Below, piece after piece: positions 38,867 through 42,970 of a stretch of DNA of 64,000 bases; positions within the stretch are counted from its first letter, which is position 1; every line of letters starts with the position of its first letter. The stretch is from positions 2,754,001 to 2,818,000 of the forward strand of contig JACVVK020000014.1 of NCBI GenBank assembly GCA_018292915.2, read 5' to 3'. The position numbers were made by a program, and so were the translations under genes. The notes below the pieces were generated by a model. It was not told the origin of the DNA, did no database searches, and worked only from the letters and a program-made list of their open reading frames with translations. This DNA is from Batillaria attramentaria. Its lineage: Eukaryota > Mollusca > Gastropoda > Batillariidae.

Positions 38867-41492
38867 ACACACACACACACAGAGACTGAGAGCCTTTGGA
38901 AAAATGAAGATGGAAGTAAAGCTTTGGAGAGTAAAGCTCTGGGACTTTGATTATCACCTTGGCCATTTTGTTTTTGTTGTACAGTTTGCTGGCAGATGGT
39001 GTGCAGAGTCCAGCGAAGGAGGTTTGCGAGGAGCTCAACACATCCCTCGCCATCACTGCACCACGGCAGGAAGTGTTGGCGGGTGCACACTTCACAAGGC
39101 AACACACAGCGAAGACCTCACAGAGCTTGTGAGTGAATGAATGCTCCAGCATAGTCTGTGTCACTGGAGATGCTGAAAGACTGGATTTTTCTTATTCCTG
39201 CAAAAATTGTTCATGGTTGAAACGATAAATTTCTGCTTGGCTGGCATCAGCCAGCTGGTACATGCATTACAGACCTGCCTGCCCTACGCATTGACCATAG
39301 AAAACTAAGTAATTTTGGGCTCACTACACAACTACGCATTTAATTGCCCCACCACGCATTTTTGTTTCCTAAATCTACGTAATCAAGTTAACAGTTAGTG
39401 TTTCGTCAAATCCGATCTGAACTTTTGCTCGCACCGATCCAGCTTTTTGAACGAGCCTCATTCAAAGTTTAACGATGTATAAATACCCGGTAGAAAGAAA
39501 TTTGGCTTAAAAAAACCCACAAAAAACCCCCATAGATACTATGGTAGTACACTGTAACCAGTCGATTCAAACAAGCCAAAGAATAGAATAGTTGATTCGT
39601 AGCTTAAGCAACAAGCTGGCAAGTGGCACATTTCGGTCGTGATATGTTAGCCGGGACTACTCATTTGGCCAGGAAACTACTCATTTGGTTTTTTGGCACT
39701 ACTCATGTCATGTTTGGTGGGTAGGCAGGCCTGGCATTAGAATAACTACTTACTTATAATAGTTACTTCAGATTATCAGGGGCCACCTGCCAGCTCTGTG
39801 GAGAAAGTGAGGTGGCTTCGCAAACTTAATTCCCCAGTACACTTGTTGCCTCCATTGACCCTGCTCCTTCGCCCAGATTAAATTCTTATGCAGATTCAGA
39901 CAAAAGGATAAGTTTGCACTGCAGTTGCTGTTTCATTTTTAAAGTGAGGTTGTTTCTTCCCCAGGATATACCCTCTGGTGAAGTGGGGTCAGAATACGTT
40001 CCGTGTTCTGCTGACAGTTCAGCTGCGCGGAGCGAAGGAGACAGACTTCACCATCTCTCAGAATGAAGTTCACTGCAGGTTCGTGCATAATGGTAGATGA
40101 GACAAGTATGCTTCCTTGTAGGAGGCAATCCAAATTGTCTGAAAGGGGATAATAGAATACTATGAGTCTGTTGATACGCCAGTGTTGGGGTGATCAAGCT
40201 GACAAGATTAGAACATGTACTGTGGTGTAACTTGGGCGGTTGGTAGTCTAGTGGTTAAGCGACTTCGTCACCAATGTGAGAAGTCAGGTTTGAGTCAAAC
40301 TTAGGGCAAAGAATTTTTCTTTTTCACACGTGGCACTGTTCATTTAGGTTGGCCGTTGGGGGTTATCTCCAGGTACTTGGGCTTCCTTCCCCTCTGCTTT
40401 GGAAATGTTCACACAATTTGAAAATAAATGCAATTCTAAATTCGGAAACTGAAATAGCTGAGCTGACCCTTTTTGTGATTGTAATGTCCAGTGTACCGGT
40501 ATGACTGAGAGAATGCCTGTGGTTCATGTGAGTGTGCGCGTTGGGTTCAGTTTGCGGCGCTTTGAGCTTTTTCATGAAATTGGGTAAAGCGCATTAACAA
40601 TACTCAGTTACAGTCAAACCTGTGTAAGGCGGTCACCCAAGGGACGGGGTCAAACTGACCGCCTTAGACAGGTGACCGGGTTATCCAGGGTGGCATGTCA
40701 ACAGCTAGCATGTCAGGGGATCTTCTGGGGTGACCAGGTTAGACAGTGGCATAGCTTATACAGGTGACCGCCTTGGCAGGTTCGACTTATTATTGTTATT
40801 ATGTATCTTCATTAAGTACTCATGGCTGCAATTTAAAAGGGACTGCGGAATAGACACTGCATTGTAAAAACACAAAAAACGCTCTCGATTGAACCAGGCA
40901 GTACCTGAAGTTTGTACAGTACAGGCACAGTGACAGGATTTGGTAAATTTGTTTATTTATATGGGACAGAGTGAGATGGAGGAGAGCTGTTGAGGCCCTA
41001 TGCTTCTTTAGGAGCCAAAAGGACTAAACATTTATTTATTTATTATTTTGTGCAGGTGTGAAGTGGATGGTCAGATGTACGGCTTTGACTACACTTTGTT
41101 TGGTGACCTTGAAAGGGAGCGGTGCAGGGTCAAGGCTGGGCCATCGGTGGTTCGACTCTCCTTAGCCAAACAGCAGAAGGGCAAGTGGAGTCGGCTGCTG
41201 AAGGAAAAACAGAAGGTGGGCATTGTTTGGATCCTGGATAGGATCAGCTGTTTGTCGGCTTCTTTCATGGACAGTACCGGTACTTCTGTTTTCTTTCAGG
41301 GCTTTGAAGTTAGAATTCTTTGTGTGCAGTACATGTATTTATTCCTACAAATACATCCCCCGATGGTGTTACTATAGAATTCTACTTCTTATGCTACGAA
41401 AATCAGCTATTGCCTACCTAGCTAGCAGCTCGGGGGAGGCAACCAAACTCAATTTTTAATCTAATAGCCCCAAGTCTTTCTGTGTTGTGCAC

Positions 41493-41533
<41 letters not shown>

Positions 41534-42141
41534 TTTTGCATGGCTTGTGTTACATCATTCTATGTTTGTTTGACTTTCCAGTTGCCATCGCTGATGGCCG
41601 ACTATGATAATCTGGTGGACAGTGGGTCTGATTCCGAGATAGATGATGATGAAAATATGACCGCATTGGCCAGGAGTAAGTATGCTTTGTGTTTCCTTTC
41701 AGCCTTCAACCTGTTAGTATCAAAGTACATTTACCACACTCAGTGTGCTGAAGCAGACTTTTTGTTTTCACATGATTTTTGTGTGAAGGTGTCTTCTTAA
41801 TGTTTCTTATGTTCAGACCCATGAGTTTTGTTGAAATTTTTTTAACCCATATGCTCTCAGCCAGTCTACCATCACCATGTTCACACACAAAAAAAGAACA
41901 TTTTCATACAAAGCAAGGCCCCCACCTAAAATTTCGAAGTCCACAGGATCAATGATGGGCAGTCACAGTATGTTGCAATGTGTATAAACATGGCATTGAC
42001 AGTTATTGTTGGAGTAGTGTTAGCCAAACTTGTGTGAGAGGTTACGCAATTTTCAGTGTTATGTGCTACATGTATCATGCATTTTGGCCGGTGATGTGTG
42101 TTTGGGTCTCTTTCAGGCCATGATAAACACTTCGTTTCCGT

Positions 42142-42212
<71 letters not shown>

Positions 42213-42655
42213 CTTTACTTTTTTAGTTGTTCTTGCGTAGTGTACATTGAGTAAACGATTTTTTTATTTTTAATTTTACTTCGGTTTTAGATTGTAAGGC
42301 GGCTAGAGCTCGTTTCCCGGGGATAGGCGGGCACCGTATAATTATTATTATTATTATTATTACGTGTTTTTCTTCATCCTCTCCTCACGGTGTTTACCGG
42401 TTACTAAACTATTGTTCCTGCAGACTCTCGCTCTCTGTACTTGCAGAAAAAGTTGCTCGCTTGCCGAAATACGAACCAGGACCGGAGCCGGTGCACCAGT
42501 TTTCCTACACCGAAGACAGCGACAGTTCACAGGACTCATTAGCCTCCTACAGTGATGATGAACGATTTGAAGAACCGGATCCATCCGCGTTTGAAGCAAT
42601 TCTTGACACCATTCTGGAAAACCGAGCTCAAAGTGTGACTTCGGGAGAAATATGA
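144..42655 (+). CDS. TDRD12: TDRD12-like Tudor/helicase protein, 43 exons, 5' partial
   Basis: Putative piRNA-pathway RNA helicase. The family acts in germ-granule (nuage) piRNA biogenesis with Piwi proteins (family knowledge). Exons: 144-199, 408-533, 852-2331, 2679-2768, 3127-3307, 3639-3821, 4687-4821, 5547-5648, 6079-6123, 6671-6862, 8157-8291, 9964-10081, 16664-16818, 17276-17428, 20904-20965, 21529-21628, 22451-22622, 23680-23728, 24368-24425, 24969-25058, 25514-25576, 26128-26189, 27084-27213, 28631-28713, 29792-29908, 30234-30590, 31021-31193, 31841-32073, 32785-32880, 33497-33561, 34000-34128, 34743-34803, 35558-35622, 35811-35886, 36512-36564, 37296-37421, 37930-38005, 38513-38613, 38985-39128, 39965-40078, 41056-41215, 41582-41675, 42447-42655. 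Every exon has AG/GT borders, and phases agree across all junctions to the TGA at 42653. Residue numbers below count from exon 1 of this window. Identity rests on Tudor 1, helicase, CCCH, Tudor 2 and CS matching vertebrate TDRD12 in order. The start codon lies upstream of the window. Confidence 0.93.
852..2768 (+). CDS. TDRD12: TDRD12 exons 3-4: long disordered linker
   Basis: Exons 852-2331 (1480 nt) and 2679-2768, residues about 61-584. The region is rich in Ser, Pro, Gly and Thr, with no folded domain I recognise. It contains GRG-type motifs (SGRGRVVG, KGRGRGLRP, GQGRGKT), the kind of arginine that PRMT5 methylates and Tudor domains bind in piRNA factors (inference here). Two related stretches near 1640-1700 and 1730-1775 share an SPLTHVS/SPLSHAS core and look like an internal duplication. 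Exon 4 is acidic and Ser-rich (SSSEEDES). Vertebrate TDRD12 also has a poorly conserved linker here, but a shorter one. Confidence 0.85.
2925..3017. repeat. TTAA-flanked foldback hairpin in TDRD12 intron 4
   Basis: A 93-bp palindrome-like element with TTAA at each end. Its arms are about 38 bases, with 33 matching before the first mismatch, around a short loop with CCCTATAGG. It is the same family as 42971-43087. TTAA flanks are typical of piggyBac-type insertion, but no transposase is present. Confidence 0.9.
3127..8291 (+). CDS. TDRD12: TDRD12 exons 5-11: DEAD-box-like helicase, ATP-binding lobe
   Basis: Seven exons, residues about 584-908. Exon 6 holds a Q-motif-like TPYAIQAHSWP and a Walker A-like APPRGGKT (GGKT at 3738-3749). 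Exon 7 carries the Ia segment ALILIPSWRKAHEI and an AGG; exon 8 has CDLLIATPHCLLRMI (motif Ib-like TP). Exon 9 has ILDDAEVL, so the DEAD box reads DDAE (6085-6096). Exon 10 has an SAT-like STA. Exon 11 (HRRIIITTETDERARDIEQ) starts the second lobe. Human TDRD12 aligns in the same order (LRLCHLILDEVEVL against LKRLCHL/ILDDAEVL) but, as I recall it, lacks the GKT of motif I. Whether this copy binds ATP is not known. Confidence 0.9.
4862..5145 (+). repeat. Dispersed repeat, copy 1, intron 7
   Basis: This stretch (CCAAATAATCTGGAAACGAAG to AAGAGAATTAACTCCTG) matches, in reverse orientation, about 49285-49505. Both copies are edged by GT/CA microsatellites. Its class is unknown. Confidence 0.7.
6266..6431 (+). 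mobile_element. tRNA-Arg-like SINE (family 1), intron 10
   Basis: A tRNA-like head with an A box (TGGTCGAATGG) and a B box (GAGTTTGATCCC), and TCT in the anticodon position. It is followed by the family body (AAATATTTGTGCTGGCTTTT, AAAAGGACGTTAAAC) and a CCCA-rich end. Plus orientation, full length by eye. Confidence 0.88.
7510..7766 (+). repeat. 127-bp tandem duplication, intron 10
   Basis: The stretch starting GAGCGAAATTCCATCTTGC occurs at about 7512 and again at about 7639, nearly identical. The second copy runs into the MITE at 7747. The first copy already ends with about 20 bases of the MITE terminal repeat, so the duplication followed the MITE insertion. Confidence 0.88.
7747..8109. mobile_element. 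MITE with GCGATCCACGATCAGA ends, intron 10
   Basis: About 363 bp with terminal inverted repeats. The left end has GCGATCCACGATCAGA and GGGACCGCAGTGCGGGA. The right end has the complement, closing with TCTGATCGTGGATCGTGGCC. Internal GCAGTGCGGGA-type motifs repeat in both orientations. No coding capacity is seen. Confidence 0.82.
8296..8545 (+). repeat. Tandem array, about 28-bp unit, intron 11
   Basis: About nine copies of a unit with the core TGTTCTGTAGAGGGATT followed by a short A-rich spacer. Unit length varies by one to three bases. It lies just after exon 11. Confidence 0.9.
8712..8934 (-). mobile_element. MITE family CTGGGCCC, copy 1, intron 11
   Basis: Related in reverse orientation to 35003-35285 and 46346-46628, with the shared core CTCGAACTAAACTAGCTCTA (reverse sense of the other copies). 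Its right end reads ACATACGGGCCCAG. The ends are somewhat decayed, and the copy is shorter than the others. An apparent coding stretch inside it (QELRKWVHSRKV) is MITE sequence, not a TDRD12 exon. Confidence 0.85.
9362..9760 (+). repeat. Tandem array, about 110-bp unit with poly-C, intron 11
   Basis: Three to four diverged copies of a unit containing GCTTGTCAATTTTTT, GACGTTCCTTG, TTTTGAGGGTCAATTCAGTT and a poly-C run. It lies 200-600 bp before exon 12. Confidence 0.85.
9964..17428 (+). CDS. TDRD12: TDRD12 exons 12-14: helicase C-terminal lobe
   Basis: Exons 9964-10081, 16664-16818 and 17276-17428, residues about 909-1050. Exon 12 reads VVVDSTMGTFGDDVEEQVNR, and exon 13 has VIHYDLPKSKTTFGNRLACM, where a canonical helicase would have motif VI (HRxGRxxR). 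Here only FGNRL remains, so motif VI is degenerate, as in vertebrate TDRD12 (VIHFSFPASPKVFGGRL). Exon 14 ends the lobe with LRDFLARSDATIPAGL, matching the human LRYLERADAKVPAEL. The 6.6-kb intron between exons 12 and 13 holds the DIRS-like element; the phase-1 junction is still in frame across it. Confidence 0.92.
10658..10825 (+). repeat. DIRS-like element, left inverted terminal repeat
   Basis: About 168 bp from CCGATGGTGTTACTACTAG to CCGGAGTCTTCAGTC. It is the reverse complement of 16394-16560 apart from about two differences. Such high identity between the ends suggests a fairly recent insertion or recent copy correction. Confidence 0.93.
11334..12650 (+). pseudogene. DIRS-like gag region, frameshifted
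   Basis: An ATG at 11334 opens a frame with a Cys/His cluster (CIDCERTQHPADDH, CLRCSGC, CDTC) that stops at 11756. A second frame, overlapping from about 11690 to 12226, is Arg/Ser-rich (RSRTRRRSRSPGSHRRRSRH), like the basic part of DIRS gag. A third open stretch near 12446-12650 (PAVLADYWCAEYYTT, KALKPIAATVSKAASFV) looks like the capsid-like part. The pieces lie in different frames, so the ORF is broken at least twice. No restored reading is given. Confidence 0.7.
13145..15168 (+). pseudogene. DIRS-like reverse transcriptase / RNase H, frameshifted 5' part
   Basis: The N-terminal RT part reads in one frame to a stop at 13408, then in another (FYSRLYVVPS, PVIDLICSQRF) to a stop at 13573, and shifts again near 13610. 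From 13627 a single frame of 513 codons is open to 15168. It holds the RT palm (FKALPFGLNLSPWIF, YLDD at 13792-13803), then RNase H with its acidic residues (CTDASQEGWG, LELRAVW, LTDNST, VIADSLSR), then a VDLFATRWN segment usual in DIRS-type polyproteins. The N-terminal breaks make this copy unlikely to produce a whole enzyme. Confidence 0.88.
15113..16129 (+). CDS. DIRS-like tyrosine recombinase
   Basis: Up to 339 codons, overlapping the end of the RT/RNase H frame by 56 nt. It has the phage-integrase-type catalytic set: Arg in SAARVSELHAL (about residue 146), HEIR (His 272, Arg 275), GWRSQSI, and Tyr in STYLRD (about residue 308). In DIRS elements this enzyme inserts a circular DNA intermediate by recombination instead of using a DDE integrase. 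No frameshift is seen. The frame opens with GTG codons and no clear ATG, so the start is uncertain and may depend on the upstream frame. Confidence 0.9.
   Translation: MAAISSARRPSTLKVYEGKWRVFVRWCLSRGLPPYSLKIAQIADFLLWLRDSKHLAPITIKGYRAMLSDTYRHLGNPLVGTDKDLSDLLASMELAAPAFRSLVPRWNLPWVLTWLNSEAFEPLELAPLERLTKKTCFLLALASAARVSELHALSADPAHLQFSQDGSALLTTRPGFLAKNRLPSMGNQVLRIPSLKRVDPGAKLQDPVRALRIYLKRTKHLRTPSSRLFLPLRADKTDIVPQTLSLWLRSVIKEAYSDLSPSAAKILRIKAHEIRAVAASVAFERNCSLQDVIRAVGWRSQSIFASTYLRDLSAQVQPLHLVGPVVAAQHIAAPATQA
16246..16342 (+). repeat. DIRS-like internal complementary region
   Basis: Bases 16246-16288 are the reverse complement of the element's left tip. Bases 16286-16342 are the reverse complement of its right tip, with a short overlap at AAA. 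This is the diagnostic DIRS arrangement, thought to align both ends when the cDNA is circularised. Confidence 0.93.
16394..16560 (+). repeat. DIRS-like element, right inverted terminal repeat
   Basis: Reverse complement of 10658-10825, with GCGCCGGCTATATAGATAG and GTTGCCTCCCGTTGCCTAGC as landmarks. It is followed by the unique right tip to 16605, which matches the internal complementary region. Confidence 0.93.
17651..17752 (+). repeat. (CA)n/(CT)n microsatellite, intron 14
   Basis: A CA run with two interruptions, then about 26 CT repeats. No other feature is seen in the surrounding intron from 17429 to 18000 apart from an A-rich stretch at 17510-17560. Confidence 0.9.
18540..19130 (+). repeat. 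Diverged tandem duplication, about 300-bp unit, intron 14
   Basis: Two related halves share GAGAGTCCGTATTCAAGC-like, AAATATTACGCCT, AAAAGGGCGATAACTC and ACCCCAAATTTGAA landmarks, at 18540-18840 and 18845-19130. This is a dispersed repeat of unknown class; nothing coding is seen. Confidence 0.75.
19639..20734. mobile_element. piggyBac-like non-autonomous element, intron 14
   Basis: About 1.1 kb bounded by TTAA at 19639-19642 and 20731-20734. The inverted ends read TTAACCCTTTTAACCC on the left and TTAACCCTTTCAACCC on the reverse right. A TTAA target and CCC-starting ends are the piggyBac signature. No transposase frame is visible. A GTACATGTACGTGCGTCGG motif is doubled near the right end. Confidence 0.8.
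20904..21628 (+). CDS. TDRD12: TDRD12 exons 15-16: CCCH zinc finger
   Basis: Exons 20904-20965 and 21529-21628 join through a split ATC codon to give CKYIKAFGRC followed by IKEFKCPDRH, a C-x8-C-x5-C-x3-H zinc finger. Human TDRD12 has the same finger (CPYLKAFGFC then KDKRICPDRH). This spacing is typical of RNA-binding CCCH fingers, so an RNA contact is plausible but not shown. The intron between the two exons carries a 256-bp MITE at 21217-21472. An acidic linker (VKEDGEESW) follows before the second Tudor. Confidence 0.92.
21217..21472. mobile_element. 256-bp MITE, intron 15
   Basis: Nearly perfect terminal inverted repeats of about 26 bp, starting ATGTGACCTTCCATGAGAAA and ending with the complement. 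It lies 57 bp before exon 16. No coding capacity is seen. Confidence 0.92.
21645..21697 (+). repeat. (CA)26 microsatellite after exon 16
   Basis: An uninterrupted CA run that starts 17 bp after the exon 16 donor. Confidence 0.97.
21875..22342 (+). repeat. 33/34-bp minisatellite with higher-order pattern, intron 16
   Basis: About 13-14 units of two types. Type A (33 bp) has AAAACTTCGGGCCAGATTTT and ends GGTGCATGG. Type B (34 bp) has TTTGGG and ends TACTGGTCTGT. Order by reading: AAB AAAB AAB AAA'. Most units are a multiple of three, so open frames appear on both strands; these are not genes. Confidence 0.92.
22451..27213 (+). CDS. TDRD12: TDRD12 exons 17-23: second extended Tudor
   Basis: Seven exons, residues about 1105-1312. 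Exon 17 (KIISANHFFVRLLEHRV) is the N-terminal SNase-like strand pair. Exons 18-20 form the Tudor core: FLAAVGDKDGVYKRARV, then VQYVDEGPEDTVEMEQLL and LPPHLQEVPPQ. Exons 21-23 give AVEVYVCRIKPLDGD, the linking helix and TLWLDPLS. Human TDRD12 aligns strand by strand (VEFIDEGRTGLVTRDQLLHL, LPPQAVEF, VWIDPM). The core shows YVDEG instead of the usual FIDYG, as in human, so its aromatic cage may be incomplete. Exon 18 is only 49 nt and lies between two SINE copies. Confidence 0.92.
22709..22770 (+). repeat. (GT)31 microsatellite, intron 17
   Basis: A pure GT run in the intron after exon 17. Confidence 0.96.
22885..22955 (+). repeat. Retroelement 3' tail, intron 17
   Basis: AAAGCGCCTAGAGCTTAGAA followed by TTAGGCGCTATATAAAT and an ATT repeat, which is the usual 3' tail of molluscan LINE/SINE families. 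No body is attached. Confidence 0.65.
23268..23672 (+). mobile_element. tRNA-Asp-like SINE (family 2), immediately before exon 18
   Basis: The head (GGTCTAGTGGTTAAGAGAC, CTGTCACC at the anticodon, B box GGGTTCGAGTCCC) resembles tRNA-Asp(GTC). The body includes GGAAATGTTCAGCCCACCAA and ends GGTAAAGCGCC plus (ATT)n. The ATT tail runs directly into TTTTCAG and exon 18 at 23680, so the tail supplies the acceptor context. Confidence 0.9.
23835..24236 (+). mobile_element. tRNA-Asp-like SINE (family 2), intron 18
   Basis: Nearly the same as 23268-23672 and in the same orientation. It is flanked by direct copies of an unusually long segment: 23757-23834 and 24240-24316 share GGAGTGGTCCC and CCTTTTCCATTGTGCTGC. 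Confidence 0.9.
26337..26580 (+). mobile_element. tRNA-Asp-like SINE (family 2), 5'-truncated, intron 22
   Basis: Only the body and tail are present, from GGAAATGTCCAGACCACC to the (ATT)n tail. The tRNA-like head is missing, as expected for incomplete reverse transcription. Confidence 0.86.
26628..26981. mobile_element. MITE family CAGGCTGGGGGAATT, copy 1, intron 22
   Basis: Ends CAGGCGGAGGAATT and the complement of CAGGCTGGGGAATT. The body has TTTTCAGCCAAATTT and GCATTGCCCCTGTGTT. Flanks suggest a short target duplication (TGTTAT against GTTAAG, imperfect). Confidence 0.82.
27549..28254. mobile_element. MITE family CAGGCTGGGGGAATT, copy 2, itself interrupted
   Basis: Same ends and body as 26628-26981 and 35912-36245. 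The body is split at 27738/28112 by a second MITE. The flanks AATAAT and AATACT look like a 6-bp target duplication with one change. Confidence 0.85.
27739..28111. mobile_element. Nested 373-bp MITE with CAGGGCTGAG ends
   Basis: Left end CAGGGCTGAGCTGAGC; right end is the complement of CAGGGCTGAGATTTAGC. Perfect 6-bp target duplications GTAGAG sit at 27733-27738 and 28112-28117. It lies inside the MITE at 27549-28254. Confidence 0.92.
28631..32073 (+). CDS. TDRD12: TDRD12 exons 24-28: third extended Tudor with inserted linker
   Basis: Five exons, residues about 1313-1633. Exon 25 (EVCVSFISSPHHFYVQ) is a typical extended-Tudor entry strand. Exon 26 (357 nt) holds a Pro/Ser/Gly-rich insert and then GSVCVAKFLEDDR. 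Exon 27 is a classic core: RWYRGRLVEM, WKVFFIDYGECEVV, ALPAQAIECSL. Exon 28 is the SNase-like half, EWSADSREALLDMTCD to YVNQELVWLGLA. The FIDYG core and aromatic residues are intact, so this is the Tudor most likely to bind methylarginine (inference). I recall no third Tudor in human TDRD12, so this domain looks lineage-specific or lost in mammals. Confidence 0.9.
28752..29040 (+). repeat. About 55-bp tandem array, intron 24
   Basis: Five copies of a unit with GTTGTTACATGTAGTTCTC and AATTCATGGTTTGTGTTTT, starting 40 bp after exon 24. Confidence 0.9.
29325..29515 (-). mobile_element. SINE family 3, truncated copy, intron 24
   Basis: It shares CCAGTGGT..GTCC, GGTGGAATCCACAGAG and GAGGTCCA with the 3' part of the element at 59258-59757, in the same orientation. 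The tRNA-like head is absent. Confidence 0.7.
31565..31690 (+). repeat. About 30-bp tandem array, intron 27
   Basis: Four copies of a unit containing GACTTGAACAGTTATTTTTC with small changes. It lies 150 bp before exon 28. Confidence 0.85.
32172..32350 (+). mobile_element. tRNA-Arg-like SINE (family 1), intron 28
   Basis: Full-length copy with A box, B box (GAGTTCGATCCC), body and a CCCA-rich end. It starts 99 bp after exon 28. A 5'-truncated copy of the same family follows at about 32494-32594. Confidence 0.9.
32494..32594 (+). mobile_element. tRNA-Arg-like SINE (family 1), 5'-truncated, intron 28
   Basis: Body only: TTTGTGCTGGCTTTTTCATC, TTTGATATCACC, GGATGTTAAAC and a CCCACC end. Confidence 0.82.
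32785..39128 (+). CDS. TDRD12: TDRD12 exons 29-39: armadillo/HEAT-like helical array
   Basis: Eleven exons, residues about 1634-1965. They encode a run of amphipathic helices with ARM-like spacing: LFESGALQAVVSLIGYVKSC, then VQIQAAKAAAEMARVDGFRE, NALQLLSNTHDVKSQELLLG, APLAQILEVLQNAASQQ, NKRLLLEGGLVLILRDLLAD. The pattern of helices with small residues (Ala, Gly) and hydrophobic stripes fits armadillo repeats, a protein-interaction scaffold. Assignment is by eye. Frame and splice sites show that it belongs to the same transcript as the Tudor domains upstream and the CS domain downstream. Human TDRD12 as I recall it has no such array between Tudor 2 and the CS region. Confidence 0.82.
32897..33290. 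mobile_element. MITE family GGTCCATACAGG, copy 1, intron 29
   Basis: Ends GGTCCGTACAGGTCATGG and, at the right, CCTGTATATGGACC. It is homologous along its length to 48352-48750 (shared CAGCTTGGTGATTACTCAC, GATAACTTGGATAAGCTCA). No coding sequence is seen. Confidence 0.88.
34384..34579. mobile_element. 196-bp MITE with CAGGGTTGCACATTT ends, intron 31
   Basis: Inverted ends CAGGGTTGCACATTT, with 6-bp target duplications CTATCC directly outside each end. Internal TAGGACA..GTGTCCTG motifs repeat in both orientations. Confidence 0.9.
35003..35285 (+). mobile_element. MITE family CTGGGCCC, copy 2, intron 32
   Basis: About 283 bp. Left end CTGGGCCCATATGTAAAAGT; right end is the complement of CTGGGCCCGCATGTAAAAGT. 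It shares the body with 46346-46628 (GGCACCTTGCTGGAATGGAC, AGCTAGTTTAGTTCGAGG). Confidence 0.92.
35912..36245. mobile_element. MITE family CAGGCTGGGGGAATT, copy 3, intron 34
   Basis: A 334-bp uninterrupted copy. The 6-bp target duplication TATATC lies directly outside both ends. It starts 25 bp after exon 34. Confidence 0.9.
38106..38280 (-). mobile_element. tRNA-Arg-like SINE (family 1), intron 37
   Basis: Reverse-orientation full copy: GGGTGGGTGTTTGGGAGTTT at its 3' end and the complement of the tRNA-like head ending CCCGGCTCCC. It starts 100 bp after exon 37. Confidence 0.88.
39270..39733. mobile_element. 464-bp MITE with CAGRCCTGCCTRCCC ends, intron 39
   Basis: Inverted ends of about 16 bp. 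A perfect 6-bp target duplication GCATTA is at 39264-39269 and 39734-39739. No coding sequence is seen. Confidence 0.88.
39965..41215 (+). CDS. TDRD12: TDRD12 exons 40-41: CS (p23-like) domain
   Basis: Exons 39965-40078 and 41056-41215, residues about 1965-2055. The reading IYPLVKWGQNTFRVLLTVQL opens with the PxxxWxQT-like strand of CS domains (p23, SGT1). Exon 41 follows with VDGQMYGFDYTLFGDLERER, RVKAGPSVVRLSLAK and GKWSRLLKEK, which match the usual CS strands ending in WxRLL. CS domains often contact Hsp90, and Hsp90 cofactors act in piRNA loading; a link to loading is an inference. The intron between the exons holds a SINE and a MITE. Confidence 0.9.
40231..40612 (+). mobile_element. tRNA-Asp-like SINE (family 2), decayed copy, intron 40
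   Basis: The head (GTAGTCTAGTGGTTAAGCGA), body and GGTAAAGCGC tail can be recognised, with small deletions and substitutions. It is older than the pair around exon 18. Confidence 0.85.
40613..40788. mobile_element. MITE with CAGTCAAACCTG ends, intron 40
   Basis: Left end ACAGTCAAACCTGTGTAAGG, then CGGTCACC; right end CAGGTGACCGCCTTGGCAGG, then TTCGACTT. These form inverted repeats of about 28 bp with mismatches. It abuts the SINE tail directly. Confidence 0.78.
41338..41455 (+). mobile_element. DIRS-like left-end fragment, intron 41
   Basis: TTATTCCTACAAATACATCC followed by CCGATGGTGTTACTA, TACGAAAATCAGC and GGGGAGGCAAC matches the left tip and start of the inverted repeat of the element at 10637, at lower identity. 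No coding part follows, so it is a solo or truncated terminus of a related family member. Confidence 0.82.
41582..42655 (+). CDS. TDRD12: TDRD12 exons 42-43: acidic C-terminal tail and stop
   Basis: Exons 41582-41675 and 42447-42655, residues about 2056-2155. The tail is acidic and Ser-rich: LVDSGSDSEIDDDENM, then FSYTEDSDSSQDSLASYSDD and a last helix EAILDTILENRA. No folded domain is seen. The exon 43 acceptor at 42446/42447 was chosen because it completes the split Lys codon from exon 42. The TGA stop is at 42653-42655. The last 21 coding bases lie in the first copy of a 111-bp tandem duplication. Confidence 0.88.
42145..42210 (+). repeat. (GT)n microsatellite, intron 42
   Basis: A pure GT run of about 32 repeats. 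It is followed at 42285-42361 by a GGCGGCTAGAGCTCG retroelement tail ending in (ATT)n. Confidence 0.95.
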
Positions 42656-42852
42656 ACAGCTTGCATTTACCAAATGGATTTCCAGATAGCAGGCTGATCA
42701 TTTGTTGTCTTGAGACTTTGAATGGCATTCGTTGGATCTGACCAAGTGACTTCGTGAGAAATATGAACAGCTTGCGTTTACCAAATGGATTTCCAAATAG
42801 CAGGCTGATTATTTGTTGTCTTGAGACTTTGAATGGCATTCTGACCAAGTGA
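42635..42852 (+). repeat. 111-bp tandem duplication across the TDRD12 stop codon
   Basis: The stretch starting GTGACTTCGGGAGAAATATG at 42635 recurs from 42746 with a few substitutions and a short deletion near its end. The first copy contains the last codons and the TGA of TDRD12; the second copy is wholly 3' UTR. It is a recent local duplication, since the copies are about 95% alike by eye. Confidence 0.9.
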
Positions 42853-42970
42853 ATTTCAGTATTAAGGCAGAGTGACTTAGTTTTCCCTTCAGATAGAAGT
42901 TTGCATAGCGTGCCTCGTTCCGTACTTCAGTAGTTTAGTATCTTTTTTTCTTTTTAAACCATTTCATTTT

